This document shows, one piece after another, positions 1-9,500 of a stretch of DNA of 64,000 nt (position 1 is its first letter; every line of letters starts with the position of its first letter). The position numbers were made by a program, and so were the translations under genes. The stretch is from NCBI GenBank assembly GCA_002708845.1, contig PAPI01000039.1, positions 1 through 64,000 on the forward strand, in the 5' to 3' direction. This stretch comes from Leeuwenhoekiella sp. (GTDB lineage: Bacteria; Bacteroidota; Bacteroidia; Flavobacteriales; Flavobacteriaceae). Under the pieces are notes generated by a model, which was given only the letters and a program-made list of their open reading frames with translations, had not been told where the DNA came from and did no database searches.

Positions 1-368
1 ACAAACCAGTCCGGGTGCCCGTCTGCACGTATCGCTTCAGAAGTTTGTAGCAAATGCTGGGTTTGATCCAGATCAATATCCGGGTCAGAATCGTCAACCA
101 GGGTGTTTAAAAATTCGACTGCATCCCAAAGTGACATCTCCCGGCGGTTAAACTGCAGGAAGTCTTTTTTCTTTTCAAGCACAAAATCATAGGTCTGATT
201 GATGTGATTGATGCGGTAAAATTCTTTTACCGTGTCGCGGGCAGGAGCCTCGTAATTACGAAATTCTTCCTTGGCTTTATGAGCCTCTTCAGGATAACGA
301 CGTACCACATCATCTTCCCATTCATCGAGACTTTGTAGCGGTTCTGTGTTTTGATTTGTTTTTTTCAT
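1..368 (-). CDS. Inositol oxygenase (MIOX), N-terminal part, cut by window edge
   Basis: About 122 residues are visible, from an ATG at 366-368 to the window edge; the C-terminus lies outside. The translation begins [20 protein letters not shown] and contains [25 protein letters not shown] and an [11 protein letters not shown] stretch. These match the conserved N-terminal half of myo-inositol oxygenase, a di-iron enzyme of the HD fold that cleaves myo-inositol to D-glucuronate. The DxSxPD element carries an iron-binding aspartate in the family; the later His-Asp ligands are off the window. There is no signal peptide, so it should be cytoplasmic. It begins 12 bases after the symporter stop and is probably the last visible gene of the GH28-symporter-MIOX operon. 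Family assignment is firm; the true substrate (inositol or another cyclitol) is not shown. Confidence 0.9.
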   Translation of the reverse strand, partial: MKKTNQNTEPLQSLDEWEDDVVRRYPEEAHKAKEEFRNYEAPARDTVKEFYRINHINQTYDFVLEKKKDFLQFNRREMSLWDAVEFLNTLVDDSDPDIDLDQTQHLLQTSEAIRADGHPDWF

Positions 369-380
369 AAGTCAAAGCAT

Positions 381-2540
381 TTAAGACCCGAGGGAAACCA
401 TCAGGTAAAGTAATCCAATAATGAGTATAACAATGAGACAGGCCAGCAGGAAGCCGGTACGGTCTTTTTTATTCCACGTATAGATTTCCCAATTGCTATT
501 TGGGAATAAAAGTTTTTCGGTGGTGGGTTGATTCTTCAGAATGCTATTGTCTACTGCACGGGTACGCATTTTACGGTAGAATTCAGCTAAATGTTTATCT
601 GAATCCGGTTTAGTTGCTAAAGCGATAAGAAACAGCACCAGAAATGGGAATAGCAAACGTATACCCAGTCTTATGGTTTCGTTTAAGGCATAAGGGTTTT
701 TTGAAAGATCCCAACCCAAACTGTCCAGCAAGTACAATTCAAGATAAATATAACCGCGGCCGTAGGAGGTACCGTCTTTCTCGGTCGTAACCCCTTTAGA
801 CCAAAAAATAGCCTGTCGCGGCATGGCATAATCCACGGCATTAGTGCCGCCCAAGGCAAGTTCTTCAGGTTTACTGATCTGTTCTTTTTCGCTTTGCGGA
901 AGTTTTTCCCATTGCGCGATATCGTGTGTGCGGTTATCCAGATCGACTTCCTTTACCTCATAATTTCGGGTTACAATACGGGAATCGGTAAGCTTTGTAA
1001 GGCTTTTATCGGTACGCATCGCCGGAAAGATATTGGGTAACAGCGTTGGGATTAGATAAAACAAGGTAAAGGTGAGCAGAATCGAACTCCAGGCAGATAT
1101 GCGGTTTGCACGTCGCCATTTTAAGCCCAGCCAAAAGGCTGCTACAAAGACTACAAAAAACTCCCAGATAAACTTTAATATCTGTAAAATCGTATCAAAT
1201 TGAGTCGTAATGATTGCCGCCCCGATCAGGAATATAGCTCCCGAAATACGTGCCGCCCAGATGTAATGCCTGGCAGATTTTTCCGGTAAAAAGTATTTGT
1301 AAAAATTGTTAACCACCAATCCGGACACGGTAATCATTAGGCAGTCTGCCGTAGACATTAAAGCTGCCATCAAACTGGCCAGCATCAAACCTACAAGGCC
1401 TAATCCCAACGGTGCTAATAATTGTGTAGTGGCGTGACCCCAAACAAAATCGGAGTTCATAATTTTACCGCCATAAAGCAAGATGGCACAAAGGCCCACC
1501 ATTCCCCACAAGATGGTCACAATACGCTTCATAAAGGTACCGGTCACAAAGCCCGTACGCGCCGCGTCTTCACTTTTTGCGGCTCCCGCAGTTACGAGTT
1601 GATTAGGCTGCGCGACAACAGTCATCCCAGATACTAGAGCAGCCATAACTATGAAATACCAGGTAAAGTCTAAGGTTGCAGGTGAACCAAAAATCTCAAA
1701 TGTACTTTCAGGCAATTGCTCGTGCAGATTTGAGAGCGCATCCATCATCCCGCTGCCGCCAAATTGCTCGTTAATTGCCGACCAGGCAAAAGGAATGAGA
1801 ATGATTGAAAGCAGAATGATAAAAATACCCTGAAGCAAATCAGTATAAAAAGCGGCTTCGAGTCCACCCATTGCGGTATAAAACAGAACGATGAAACAGA
1901 TAGTCCAGATAAGCACATCTTCAGAAAAATAACTGAATAACGCCCGCGGATTTTCCTGTCTGAGTTTGGCTAATTCCTGTTTCTCAGCTTGCGAGAGGTA
2001 TGTGAAGTTTTCGTTAGATAATTCAAAAAGGCGGTCTGCTTTTTCTTTTTCGACTTTTTCAGTCGAAGTCAGTGCGGTATCCGGCTTTCCGGTCATCGCC
2101 ATTGCCGTTGTTGTAACCGCTTTATAACCTACAGAGAGCAAGCCCATCATCCCGATGGTGCCCACCAGTGCATAGGTTGCGGCCATTTTTCGCGAAGCAT
2201 AACGCTGCTCATAAAAATCACCCATCGTGGTGATGCGCAGCCGTCGCAACCAGGGAGCTGTAATCCAAAATAAAGGAGTGGCAAAAAGCATTAAAAGCGA
2301 GCTCCAGATTCCGCTGGCGCCGTTTTTAAATGTGGTGGTTGCCACACCTGCCGGACCGTCTGCTGAGGTAGCCTGCCCAAAACTGGCAAATGTTGAAAAG
2401 AGTTTTCCAAACTGTCTGCCGCCTAGGAAATAATCTTCTTCCTTTTTAATCTTCAGGCTAGATCGTATACCGATATAAACAATGACGCCGAAGTACAGCA
2501 CCAAAACTAAAATATCCAGATATGACAAGCCTAAAACCAT
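381..2540 (-). CDS. Sodium:solute symporter (SSS family), putative uronate/inositol/sugar importer
   Basis: A 719-residue polytopic membrane protein. The first helix (YLDILVLVLYFGVIVYIGI) is followed by the SSS hallmark region EDYFLGGRQ and then repeated helices, including the LMASLMAALMSTADCLMI segment typical of Na+/galactose-type transporters. Two hydrophilic insertions stand out: one near residues 150-205 rich in Lys/Glu, and one near 510-610 before the last helices. These make it longer than the usual 500-600 residues, although long SSS members are common in Bacteroidota. It starts 2 bases after the GH28 stop and ends 12 bases before the inositol oxygenase start, so the three genes are very likely co-transcribed. 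The neighbours suggest uptake of inositol or a uronic acid; the sequence itself does not reveal the substrate. Confidence 0.85.
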   Translation of the reverse strand: MVLGLSYLDILVLVLYFGVIVYIGIRSSLKIKKEEDYFLGGRQFGKLFSTFASFGQATSADGPAGVATTTFKNGASGIWSSLLMLFATPLFWITAPWLRRLRITTMGDFYEQRYASRKMAATYALVGTIGMMGLLSVGYKAVTTTAMAMTGKPDTALTSTEKVEKEKADRLFELSNENFTYLSQAEKQELAKLRQENPRALFSYFSEDVLIWTICFIVLFYTAMGGLEAAFYTDLLQGIFIILLSIILIPFAWSAINEQFGGSGMMDALSNLHEQLPESTFEIFGSPATLDFTWYFIVMAALVSGMTVVAQPNQLVTAGAAKSEDAARTGFVTGTFMKRIVTILWGMVGLCAILLYGGKIMNSDFVWGHATTQLLAPLGLGLVGLMLASLMAALMSTADCLMITVSGLVVNNFYKYFLPEKSARHYIWAARISGAIFLIGAAIITTQFDTILQILKFIWEFFVVFVAAFWLGLKWRRANRISAWSSILLTFTLFYLIPTLLPNIFPAMRTDKSLTKLTDSRIVTRNYEVKEVDLDNRTHDIAQWEKLPQSEKEQISKPEELALGGTNAVDYAMPRQAIFWSKGVTTEKDGTSYGRGYIYLELYLLDSLGWDLSKNPYALNETIRLGIRLLFPFLVLFLIALATKPDSDKHLAEFYRKMRTRAVDNSILKNQPTTEKLLFPNSNWEIYTWNKKDRTGFLLACLIVILIIGLLYLMVSLGS

Positions 2541-2542
2541 AA

Positions 2543-3955
2543 TCAGTTTGCGATTTTTTCGAGTTGAGTTTTTCCTTTTTTAACGATGCTTTCCAAATGT
2601 TCAAAGGCCGCCGTTCCATTAAAATTATCAAGAACCAGCGGAGTTATATTTTCCGCATAAAGCGCATTTCCGTAGTATTGCGGTCTTTGGGTTCCCCAAT
2701 TTACCGTGGTGTTTGAAATGTACACATTGCTGGCATTTACCATATAAAAACCTGCAGTCTGCTCGCCTATAAAATCATCATCCTTGCAGGGTCTGCAGTC
2801 GTAATAACCCCCGGGATATTCGGTTGTTTTTGAAACCTCCAGATCAATATCGTTAAAACGAATATTATCAAGCAGATCTGGTGATGCCGCTCCCAGAAAA
2901 ATACCGTTTTCGCTTTTGCATCTGATGTTTGCGAAGGTGATGTTAGAAACTTTACCAATACCGGCTTCTTTGGCTCCGGGTTTTAACCTCCAGCCCGCAT
3001 CTTTGTGATTGTGTGAGGCGCGGGGATAAGCCGTAATGTAAATAGGCTCTGCCATACCCCACCACACATCAGAAAACTGCTTGCATTCTACCATGATGTT
3101 TGAGAAAATGATGTCTGACACGGTGCCCTCGTCCCGGTTTTGAATACCGATACCTCTGCAACTGCCGGTAATGATGCAGTTGTTAAAAGTAACGTGGCTA
3201 ATGGCATCCATATTTTCGGAACCAATTTTAATCGCACAGGAAGTGCTTATCAATGTGCAGTTTGAAATGACGATATTTTTGCAGGGGCCTAATTCTTCAT
3301 ATTCCCTTCTGTTTTTGAGGCAGATGCAATCGTCACCTGATTCGATATGACAATTACTGATGCGTACGTTTTGGCAATGATCAAGGTCAATACCGTCGCT
3401 GTTGCGTACTTTCAAATCATTATAGATTGAAATATTTGCAATAGAAATATCATAGCACCCTATAAAATGCAGCGCCCAGTAAGCAGCATTGCTTACCGTT
3501 ATGCCGTGCATTTTTACATTCTTGCACGATACCAGAGTGAGTATGTGTGGTCTGGGATCTATGGTTTGAAACGGCTTGAGCTCATAGGAGTCGTGTAATT
3601 CATCTCCCATAAAGAAGATGCCATTACCATCTATAGTGCCCCCGCCGGTAATGGAAACCTGGCTGAGATTTTCGCCACCTATCCAGATGGTGCCTTCGCC
3701 CAGATTTTGTCTAAAAGCGCTTTTGGTGTAGGTGCTTTCGTCAGGAAAGGCTTTTAATACAGCGCCCTGTTCCAGGTGTAGTTCAATATTTGATTTGAGG
3801 TTAAACGGACCTGAAAGGAACGGTTTACCGGGTGGAATAACGACCTTTCCGCCACCAAGGCCGGCACAATGATCGATTGCCTTTTGAATGGCCAACGAAT
3901 TATTCGTAAAATCATCATTTACGGCACCAAAATCGTGTATATTCGTTATGTTCAT
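2543..3955 (-). CDS. GH28-family beta-helix protein, probably cytoplasmic, altered active site
   Basis: A 470-residue right-handed beta-helix protein that begins MNITNIHDFGAVNDD, the usual start of the GH28/pectate-lyase-like fold (DFGA). It keeps two catalytic signatures of GH28 polygalacturonases: NSDGIDLD (the NxD motif) and SGDDCICLK (the DD motif). The third motif, normally GHG before IGS, reads SCAIKIGS, and the fourth, normally RIK, reads GIGIQNR. The helper histidine and the arginine/lysine that grip galacturonate are therefore absent. No signal peptide is visible, so it may act in the cytoplasm on an imported oligosaccharide, which would be unusual for GH28. It is first in the operon with the symporter and inositol oxygenase, 2 bases before the symporter. 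Fold is certain; hydrolase activity and substrate are inferred. Confidence 0.82.
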   Translation of the reverse strand: MNITNIHDFGAVNDDFTNNSLAIQKAIDHCAGLGGGKVVIPPGKPFLSGPFNLKSNIELHLEQGAVLKAFPDESTYTKSAFRQNLGEGTIWIGGENLSQVSITGGGTIDGNGIFFMGDELHDSYELKPFQTIDPRPHILTLVSCKNVKMHGITVSNAAYWALHFIGCYDISIANISIYNDLKVRNSDGIDLDHCQNVRISNCHIESGDDCICLKNRREYEELGPCKNIVISNCTLISTSCAIKIGSENMDAISHVTFNNCIITGSCRGIGIQNRDEGTVSDIIFSNIMVECKQFSDVWWGMAEPIYITAYPRASHNHKDAGWRLKPGAKEAGIGKVSNITFANIRCKSENGIFLGAASPDLLDNIRFNDIDLEVSKTTEYPGGYYDCRPCKDDDFIGEQTAGFYMVNASNVYISNTTVNWGTQRPQYYGNALYAENITPLVLDNFNGTAAFEHLESIVKKGKTQLEKIAN

Positions 3956-3963
3956 TAATTTTA

Positions 3964-3976
3964 TATGTAGGACATA
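3964..3976. promoter_or_regulatory. Palindromic operator TATGTAGGACATA between GH28 operon and gntR
   Basis: The 13-mer is TATGT-AGG-ACATA, a perfect inverted repeat with 5-base arms. It lies in the 123-bp divergent spacer, about 10 bases before the GH28 start and 100 before the GntR start. A 12-of-13 match is centred at 9746, before the SusC gene. Size and symmetry fit a GntR/FadR-type dimer. Binding by the adjacent GntR protein is inferred. Confidence 0.6.
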
Positions 3977-4078
3977 ATTTAAATAGCAATATATTTAAAA
4001 TATGTGTTAAAATTACTTTTTGAATGTCTTAAGTTTTAGTTGATTTACTAGAAATTTGCAATTAACCATCAAACCACT

Positions 4079-4777
4079 ATGTCTTCCAAAATCAAACCCA
4101 TCAAATCCGTTTCTCTGGTAGAGCAGGTAGAACAGCGTATTCTTGAATTCTTGAAAGAAAACCGCTTTAAGTCTGGAGACTCATTACCTGGAGAGATCGA
4201 ACTTGCCGAAAATCTGGGCGTAAGCCGAAACATCGTGCGCGAGTCGCTTAGCCGTTTGCGTATGCTAGGCGTGGTCGAATCTAAAAAACGCAAGGGGATG
4301 TTTATTGCAGAACCTGATATTTTAAGCGGAATAGAACGCATTATGGACCCCGACCTTCTTGGGGAAGAAGCCATGCAACACATTTTTGAACTGCGGCTGG
4401 TTCTTGAAGTGGGTATGAGTGAATTGCTGTTCATCAGGAAAAAAGATGCTGATATTACTAAGTTACAAGAAATAGTAGACCGGGAGGCTAATGATCCGCT
4501 TTGTAAAACCGATCTTCAAACCCGTCTGGCTTATGAGATCGAATTTCATTCGTATCTCTACAAAATGTCTGGCAACGGAACCTTAAACCGTTTTCAATCT
4601 ATGCTGCTACCGGTTTTTCATTTTATGATGCAGCAGGAATCAAAGTCGGCCGCAGAACCGAAAAGAGGTAGTATCTCGCATAATGATTTGGTTGAAACCC
4701 TGCGTAGTGGGACTGCTTATGAATTTCGTGAAAACATGCGCAATCATCTTACTCCACATTTTAGCAAACTGAGCTAA
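4079..4777 (+). CDS. GntR-family (FadR subfamily) transcriptional regulator
   Basis: A 232-residue regulator. An N-terminal winged helix-turn-helix (about residues 10-80) has the GntR signature GDSLPGEIELAENLGVSR followed by VRESLSRLRMLGVV. An all-helical FCD-type effector domain (about residues 90-228) has FELRLVLE and, near the end, HNDLVETL, the usual metal- or acid-binding region of FadR-type sensors. Such proteins usually repress uronate, gluconate or organic acid genes and are released by a pathway acid. It is transcribed divergently from the GH28-symporter-MIOX operon across a 123-bp spacer containing a palindrome, and the same palindrome precedes the SusC gene at 9718. The likely job is local control of both units. 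The effector is unknown; a uronate or its keto-deoxy derivative is a reasonable guess. Confidence 0.92.
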   Translation: MSSKIKPIKSVSLVEQVEQRILEFLKENRFKSGDSLPGEIELAENLGVSRNIVRESLSRLRMLGVVESKKRKGMFIAEPDILSGIERIMDPDLLGEEAMQHIFELRLVLEVGMSELLFIRKKDADITKLQEIVDREANDPLCKTDLQTRLAYEIEFHSYLYKMSGNGTLNRFQSMLLPVFHFMMQQESKSAAEPKRGSISHNDLVETLRSGTAYEFRENMRNHLTPHFSKLS

Positions 4778-4880
4778 GTTTTATGGGCGTAGCCAGATGA
4801 AATAAGGCTTCAGGCTAACTTCGCATTCAGTTGTTGATTATTCACGGCCATTTGCACTGAGCTTGTTTCATTTAAAACGA

Positions 4881-4929
4881 AATAAAAAAATCCGTCAATC
4901 CGGGACTAACCTTGTGATTGACGGATTTT
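4881..4929 (-). terminator. Rho-independent terminator of the SusCD operon
   Basis: AAAATCCGTCAATC (4887-4900) pairs perfectly with GATTGACGGATTTT (4916-4929) around a 15-base loop. Reading the minus strand, the stem is followed by a run of T interrupted by one A (complement of 4881-4890). It begins 6 bases past the SusD stop and so ends the minus-strand unit; it also faces the end of the gntR gene. Confidence 0.85.
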
Positions 4930-4935
4930 CCGGTT

Positions 4936-6552
4936 TTAGTAACCGGGGTTTTGGCTAATTGTCTTCCCGGAAGCATCAATTTCACCCTGTGGTATGGGTC
5001 TTAGACGATGCTTTTCGGTTATTGCATTGTTAAGCGCTGCGTGCGGGTTGTATTGTAGCACTCTTGATATCAAAGTACCGGTACGTTTTAAATCCATCCA
5101 GCGGTTTACTTCGCCAATCAATTCGCGGGCACGTTCATTCAAGATAAGCGCAAGATCAACATCTCCTGCAGTAAGCGGGGTAGTGATACCTGCACGTGAA
5201 CGTACGGTATTAAGATACGTAGCAGCAGCCCCGGGATTGTTGCTCTGCAATGCAGCTTCGGCAGCGATCAGATAGGCTTCGGCTCCACGCATAATAATCA
5301 TGTCGCGATCTCCAAAAGCACGCTCGTTTGCATACGTAAAGGGAGTGCCCGGGTCGTCAAACTTCTTGAACATAGGCCAGTGGGTATTAGTAACTCCATC
5401 ATTAACCAGATATTGATCTGGATTGATTACCGCGTAAGGCTTGCTATCTATACGCTCCTGACTCCAGGCCGTTTTTGGGAAATAAATAGCCGTATCGCCC
5501 ACTTCAAGACCGTCTTCTGCTACATCAGCATAAATAACATATCTCAAGGTTTCGTCATTACGGGTATCTTCCTCATCAAACATATTGAAGAAAAACGGAG
5601 TAGGCATTCTGCCAATACCATTTTGATATAAGCTACCACGGGCTAAACCGGGATAGTTAAAGTATTCAAACTTATACAATAAGTGTTTGGTATTACCCCA
5701 GCCCAGGCTCGAGGTTTCGGTACCAAACAGGAAGGAAAAAACCACTTCATCATTACGCTGGTTGTCAATATCTACTACATCAGCAAACGTAGGCTCAAGC
5801 GGGTGATTGTCTATAACCGTTTCAGCAAGATCAATCGAACGGGTGTAATCGTCTGATGCGGCGAAAGACTTATACCCACGGGTTAATAAAACTTTAGAAA
5901 GTAAATGACGTACGGCATCTTTAGATACACGGCCAAATTCTTCCGGATTTTCATCAACCGCATTAATGGCATCGTTAAGGTCGCTTACAATCAGCTCATA
6001 AACTTCCTGCTCTTCTGCCCGTGTAAAATCAGACTGAGCCGTAGTGATAGGTTCTGTAACAATAGGAACACCACCATAGTTTTCTACCAGATTAAAATAG
6101 GACCAGGCTCTGAAGAATTTAGCTTCGCCAACCCCTCTATTTTTCAAACTTTCTTCAATACCTTCAATTAAATCAGCGTTTGCAAGCAGGGTATTTGCAG
6201 CTGCAATCTGCTCATATTGATTAGCCCAATAAACCTGTAATACATAATTTGACGCGTTTAAATCAACATAATCGTTGATTGCATCAACACCGGTAAGCGG
6301 AGAAGCACGGGTCACGATATCAGTACCCAGATCTTCCAGTACATAAAGCATATCGGGCTGATAGTGAGTGGTATTTTCGCGTGTAATCTCGTAGGTATAA
6401 TTTACCAGTTGTAAAAAGGTTTCTGTATTTTCCCGCGAAGCCGGAATATCGATTCCCTTTCTGTTTGTTTCATCCAGAAAATCATCGCAGCTGGTTACCA
6501 GCGTACCGGTAAGCAGTAAAGCGAGGGCTGAAGTATAAATTGATTTTTTCAT
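4936..6552 (-). CDS. SusD/RagB-family surface glycan-binding lipoprotein
   Basis: A 538-residue lipoprotein. The signal sequence ends at a lipobox (VTSC) followed by DDFLDETNRKG, an acidic stretch of the kind that directs lipoproteins to the cell surface in Bacteroidota. The body has SusD features: an N-terminal TPR-like helical part (EAKFFRAWSYFNLVENYGGVPIV) and a C-terminal block with AYLIAAEAAL, YLNTVRSRAG, LILNERARELIGE, RWMDLKRTG and LRPIPQGEID. SusD proteins cap the SusC barrel and bind the glycan. It starts 16 bases after the SusC stop, so the pair is one operon, closed by a hairpin terminator just past this gene. The substrate cannot be read from sequence; the shared operator suggests the same signal as the GH28 operon, while the position suggests a possible link to the fucose genes. 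Confidence 0.95.
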   Translation of the reverse strand: MKKSIYTSALALLLTGTLVTSCDDFLDETNRKGIDIPASRENTETFLQLVNYTYEITRENTTHYQPDMLYVLEDLGTDIVTRASPLTGVDAINDYVDLNASNYVLQVYWANQYEQIAAANTLLANADLIEGIEESLKNRGVGEAKFFRAWSYFNLVENYGGVPIVTEPITTAQSDFTRAEEQEVYELIVSDLNDAINAVDENPEEFGRVSKDAVRHLLSKVLLTRGYKSFAASDDYTRSIDLAETVIDNHPLEPTFADVVDIDNQRNDEVVFSFLFGTETSSLGWGNTKHLLYKFEYFNYPGLARGSLYQNGIGRMPTPFFFNMFDEEDTRNDETLRYVIYADVAEDGLEVGDTAIYFPKTAWSQERIDSKPYAVINPDQYLVNDGVTNTHWPMFKKFDDPGTPFTYANERAFGDRDMIIMRGAEAYLIAAEAALQSNNPGAAATYLNTVRSRAGITTPLTAGDVDLALILNERARELIGEVNRWMDLKRTGTLISRVLQYNPHAALNNAITEKHRLRPIPQGEIDASGKTISQNPGY

Positions 6553-6568
6553 AATGCTATTTATTTTT

Positions 6569-9500
6569 TTAGAATGTGAAGTTTATGCCGGCCATATAGG
6601 TGCGTGCCATAAATGAGGCACCATAGGTATTTCTACCGGCGTTTTCAGGATCCCAACCGTCATATTCTGAAAAGGTAAATGGATTCTGAACCGTGGTGTA
6701 TAAACGAAGTTTTTGAATTCCTAATTTTTGTGTGGTTTCCTGAGGAAGCGCATAGCCCAGAGTCATAAAACCAACTTTTACAAAAGAGACATCCATATTT
6801 TTGATAGCTCCCTGGTATGGACCACCGTTACCGGGTTGAAACCAGTTGTTTGTAGGGTTTGTGGGTGTCCAGTAATCGGTATCATAACCATTCCACAAAC
6901 GAGCAGGTTCGCCGTCATACGAGAATGCACGTGCATTGTGGAAATTACTGGAGATGGTAACGCCCTGACTGGTGTATACAAAGAAGGAGAAATCAAAGTT
7001 TTTATAATTCATCGTGCTGGTAAAACCTCCGGTCCATTTAGGGAGTGGGTTTCCTAAAACAACACGGTCTCCCTGTTCTGTAATTTGTCCGTCACCATTA
7101 ACGTCAACTACACGCACCTGCCCCGGTTTTTGACCGTAAGATTCAGCTTCGGCAGCTTCATCCAGTTGCCAGATTCCGTCGTATTTAAAGCCATATAGAG
7201 ACCCGGTAGGTTCTCCTACACGGTGAATGAATGTTCCACCCTGAGCTCCAAAAATGATTTCGTCACTATCACCATAAAGATTCACAATCTCGTTGCGATT
7301 GCTTGCAAAATTGAGGTTAGTACTCCATTTAAAGTCTTCATTGTCAATAATCTTTGCGTTAAGAGCTACCTCGATACCGCGGTTACGAGACTCGCCAATA
7401 TTATCAAAGGTTCCTCCAAAGCCGGTTACCGTAGGTAAAGGTCTGTAGAAGATGATGTCTTTGATATCTCTGTTGTAGATGTCAACACTACCGGTAAGCC
7501 TGTTGTTGAGGAAACCAAAATCAAGACCAAAGTTAATTTCAGAAGTACGTTCCCAGCTTAAATCCTGATTGGCAAGATTTGAAACGAATAAAGTAGGTAC
7601 ACTGGCATCGCCTATGTTAGTGTAGCTTGAACTAAGTAAAGCCACACTTCCTAAAGGTCCTAATCCTCCTCCAGCACCCGTATTACCGGTCTCACCATAG
7701 CTTAAACGTAATTTAAGATCTGAGAATGCTTTTTGGTTACGCATAAAGTCTTCGCGAATCACACGATAAGCAAAAGAGGCCGAAGGGAAAAATTCCCATT
7801 TATTACCTTCAGCTAAAATTGAAGCTCCGTCATATCTACCGGTAAGGGTAAGTATATAACGATCCATAAGGTTGTAATTAATCCGCGCCGTATACGATTC
7901 CAGGCTTTGATCGCTAAAGCCACTTCGGTAGGAGTTGACATTAGAGCCGGCTGCCAGGTTATAAAATAAGAACTTGTCTGATGTGAAGTTTCTTACCTGA
8001 ATTCCATAAGACTCATTTTCTTGTGAAAATATGGAGTATACAAAAGTTGCAGCGAGGCTGTTATCCTTATTAATATCAAGGCTATAATCAACAATGTTAT
8101 CCCAGGTATAGGAGTAATCGAGAAAGTTGTTGACCTCTGCACGGGTGTTGCTCTGGTTACCGATGGTACTTTTTGTATACAAACCACGATACTCGCCCAC
8201 ACGGGTGTATTTTACGTTAGGAGCAAATTTCGTAGTAATGCTTAAGCCTTCTATCGGTTTTACGCTAAGCGAAATATTACCGATAAAATTGATGTATTTG
8301 TTCTCAAGTTTCCAGTTTTGCGTATCAAAAATAGGGTTACTTACCTGAGTTTCTTTTTGAGTTGGTAAGAACAATAAATCCCCGTTATCGTCATAAGCTC
8401 TACCAATTGGCTTTAAACGGTATGCACTTCTAAAAGCTTCTAAACTACCTTCGTTTGTTTTAGCTAAAGTGATGTAGTTATCGTAGCCAAAGGTTAACCA
8501 ATCTGTAAGATCGCTTTGAATATTTCCTTTTAAAGTATAGCGATTAAAATCTTCACCGTAAACGGTTCCCTGATCCTGAGTATATCCCAATCCGGCAGCA
8601 TAAACCGTGTTTTCATTTCCCCCACTAATATCTAGCGTATGGTTTTGTTGAAATCCGTTGCGCGTGATCAGGTCTACCCAATCTGTACTTACGCCGTTTG
8701 CTATGTTTTGAAGTTCTTCTTCGCTCAGGTAATTTTCAATATTTACCGCATCTGCAGAGTACTGGCTGTAATTGCCATCCTGATTAGAAGCGAATTGGTT
8801 ACCCACAACTACATCTCTAAGAAATGGAATATAGCTTTGGCCGTTAAAAACAGGAGGAAGGTTATAGATTTCTTTAAAACCTACGTAATTGTTGTAACGC
8901 ACGGTCATTTTCCCTTCTTTACCTTTTTTGGTCTGAATGATCACCACCCCGTTTGTACCACGAGAACCGTAGATAGCAGCAGAAGCCGCATCTTTAAGTA
9001 CATCCATACGCTCAATATCTGCCGGGTTTAGGAAAGAGATATCGTCAACAAAGATTCCGTCTACTACAAACAATGGATTTTGCCCCGGGCTATAACCGCC
9101 GTTTCCTGCGCCAGTGTTTATGGTATTAGCACCTCTTACCCTTATGTTGAAACCTCCAGCACCCGGTTTGTTATCAGTACGTTGTACCGTTACACCGGCA
9201 ACCTGACCTTGAATAGATGAAACCGCGTCAACCTTATTGGTTTGTTCAAGGGTTTCTGCGCTAACGGTAGATACCGATCCGGTTAGATTAGAACGCTTTA
9301 CCTTACCGTAACCAATAATCGCAACCTCTTCAAGTGATTGTACATCAGTTTCCATATTAACAGTTAGGGAGGTTTGATCGCCTACAGGTACTTCCTGCTT
9401 CATATACCCTACATAACTAAATACTAAAGTGGCCCCCGGCTCAACCTCAAGTTCAAAAAAACCGTCGAAATCTGTTACGGTACCGGTGCTGGTGCCTTTA

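Noticed and set aside
4069..4434. Minus-strand open frame over the GntR gene
   Set aside because: Serine/arginine-rich translation opposite a strongly conserved regulator; no domain.
8639..9031. 130-codon plus-strand frame
   Set aside because: Opposite the SusC plug region, no promoter, low-complexity aromatic composition typical of antisense frames.
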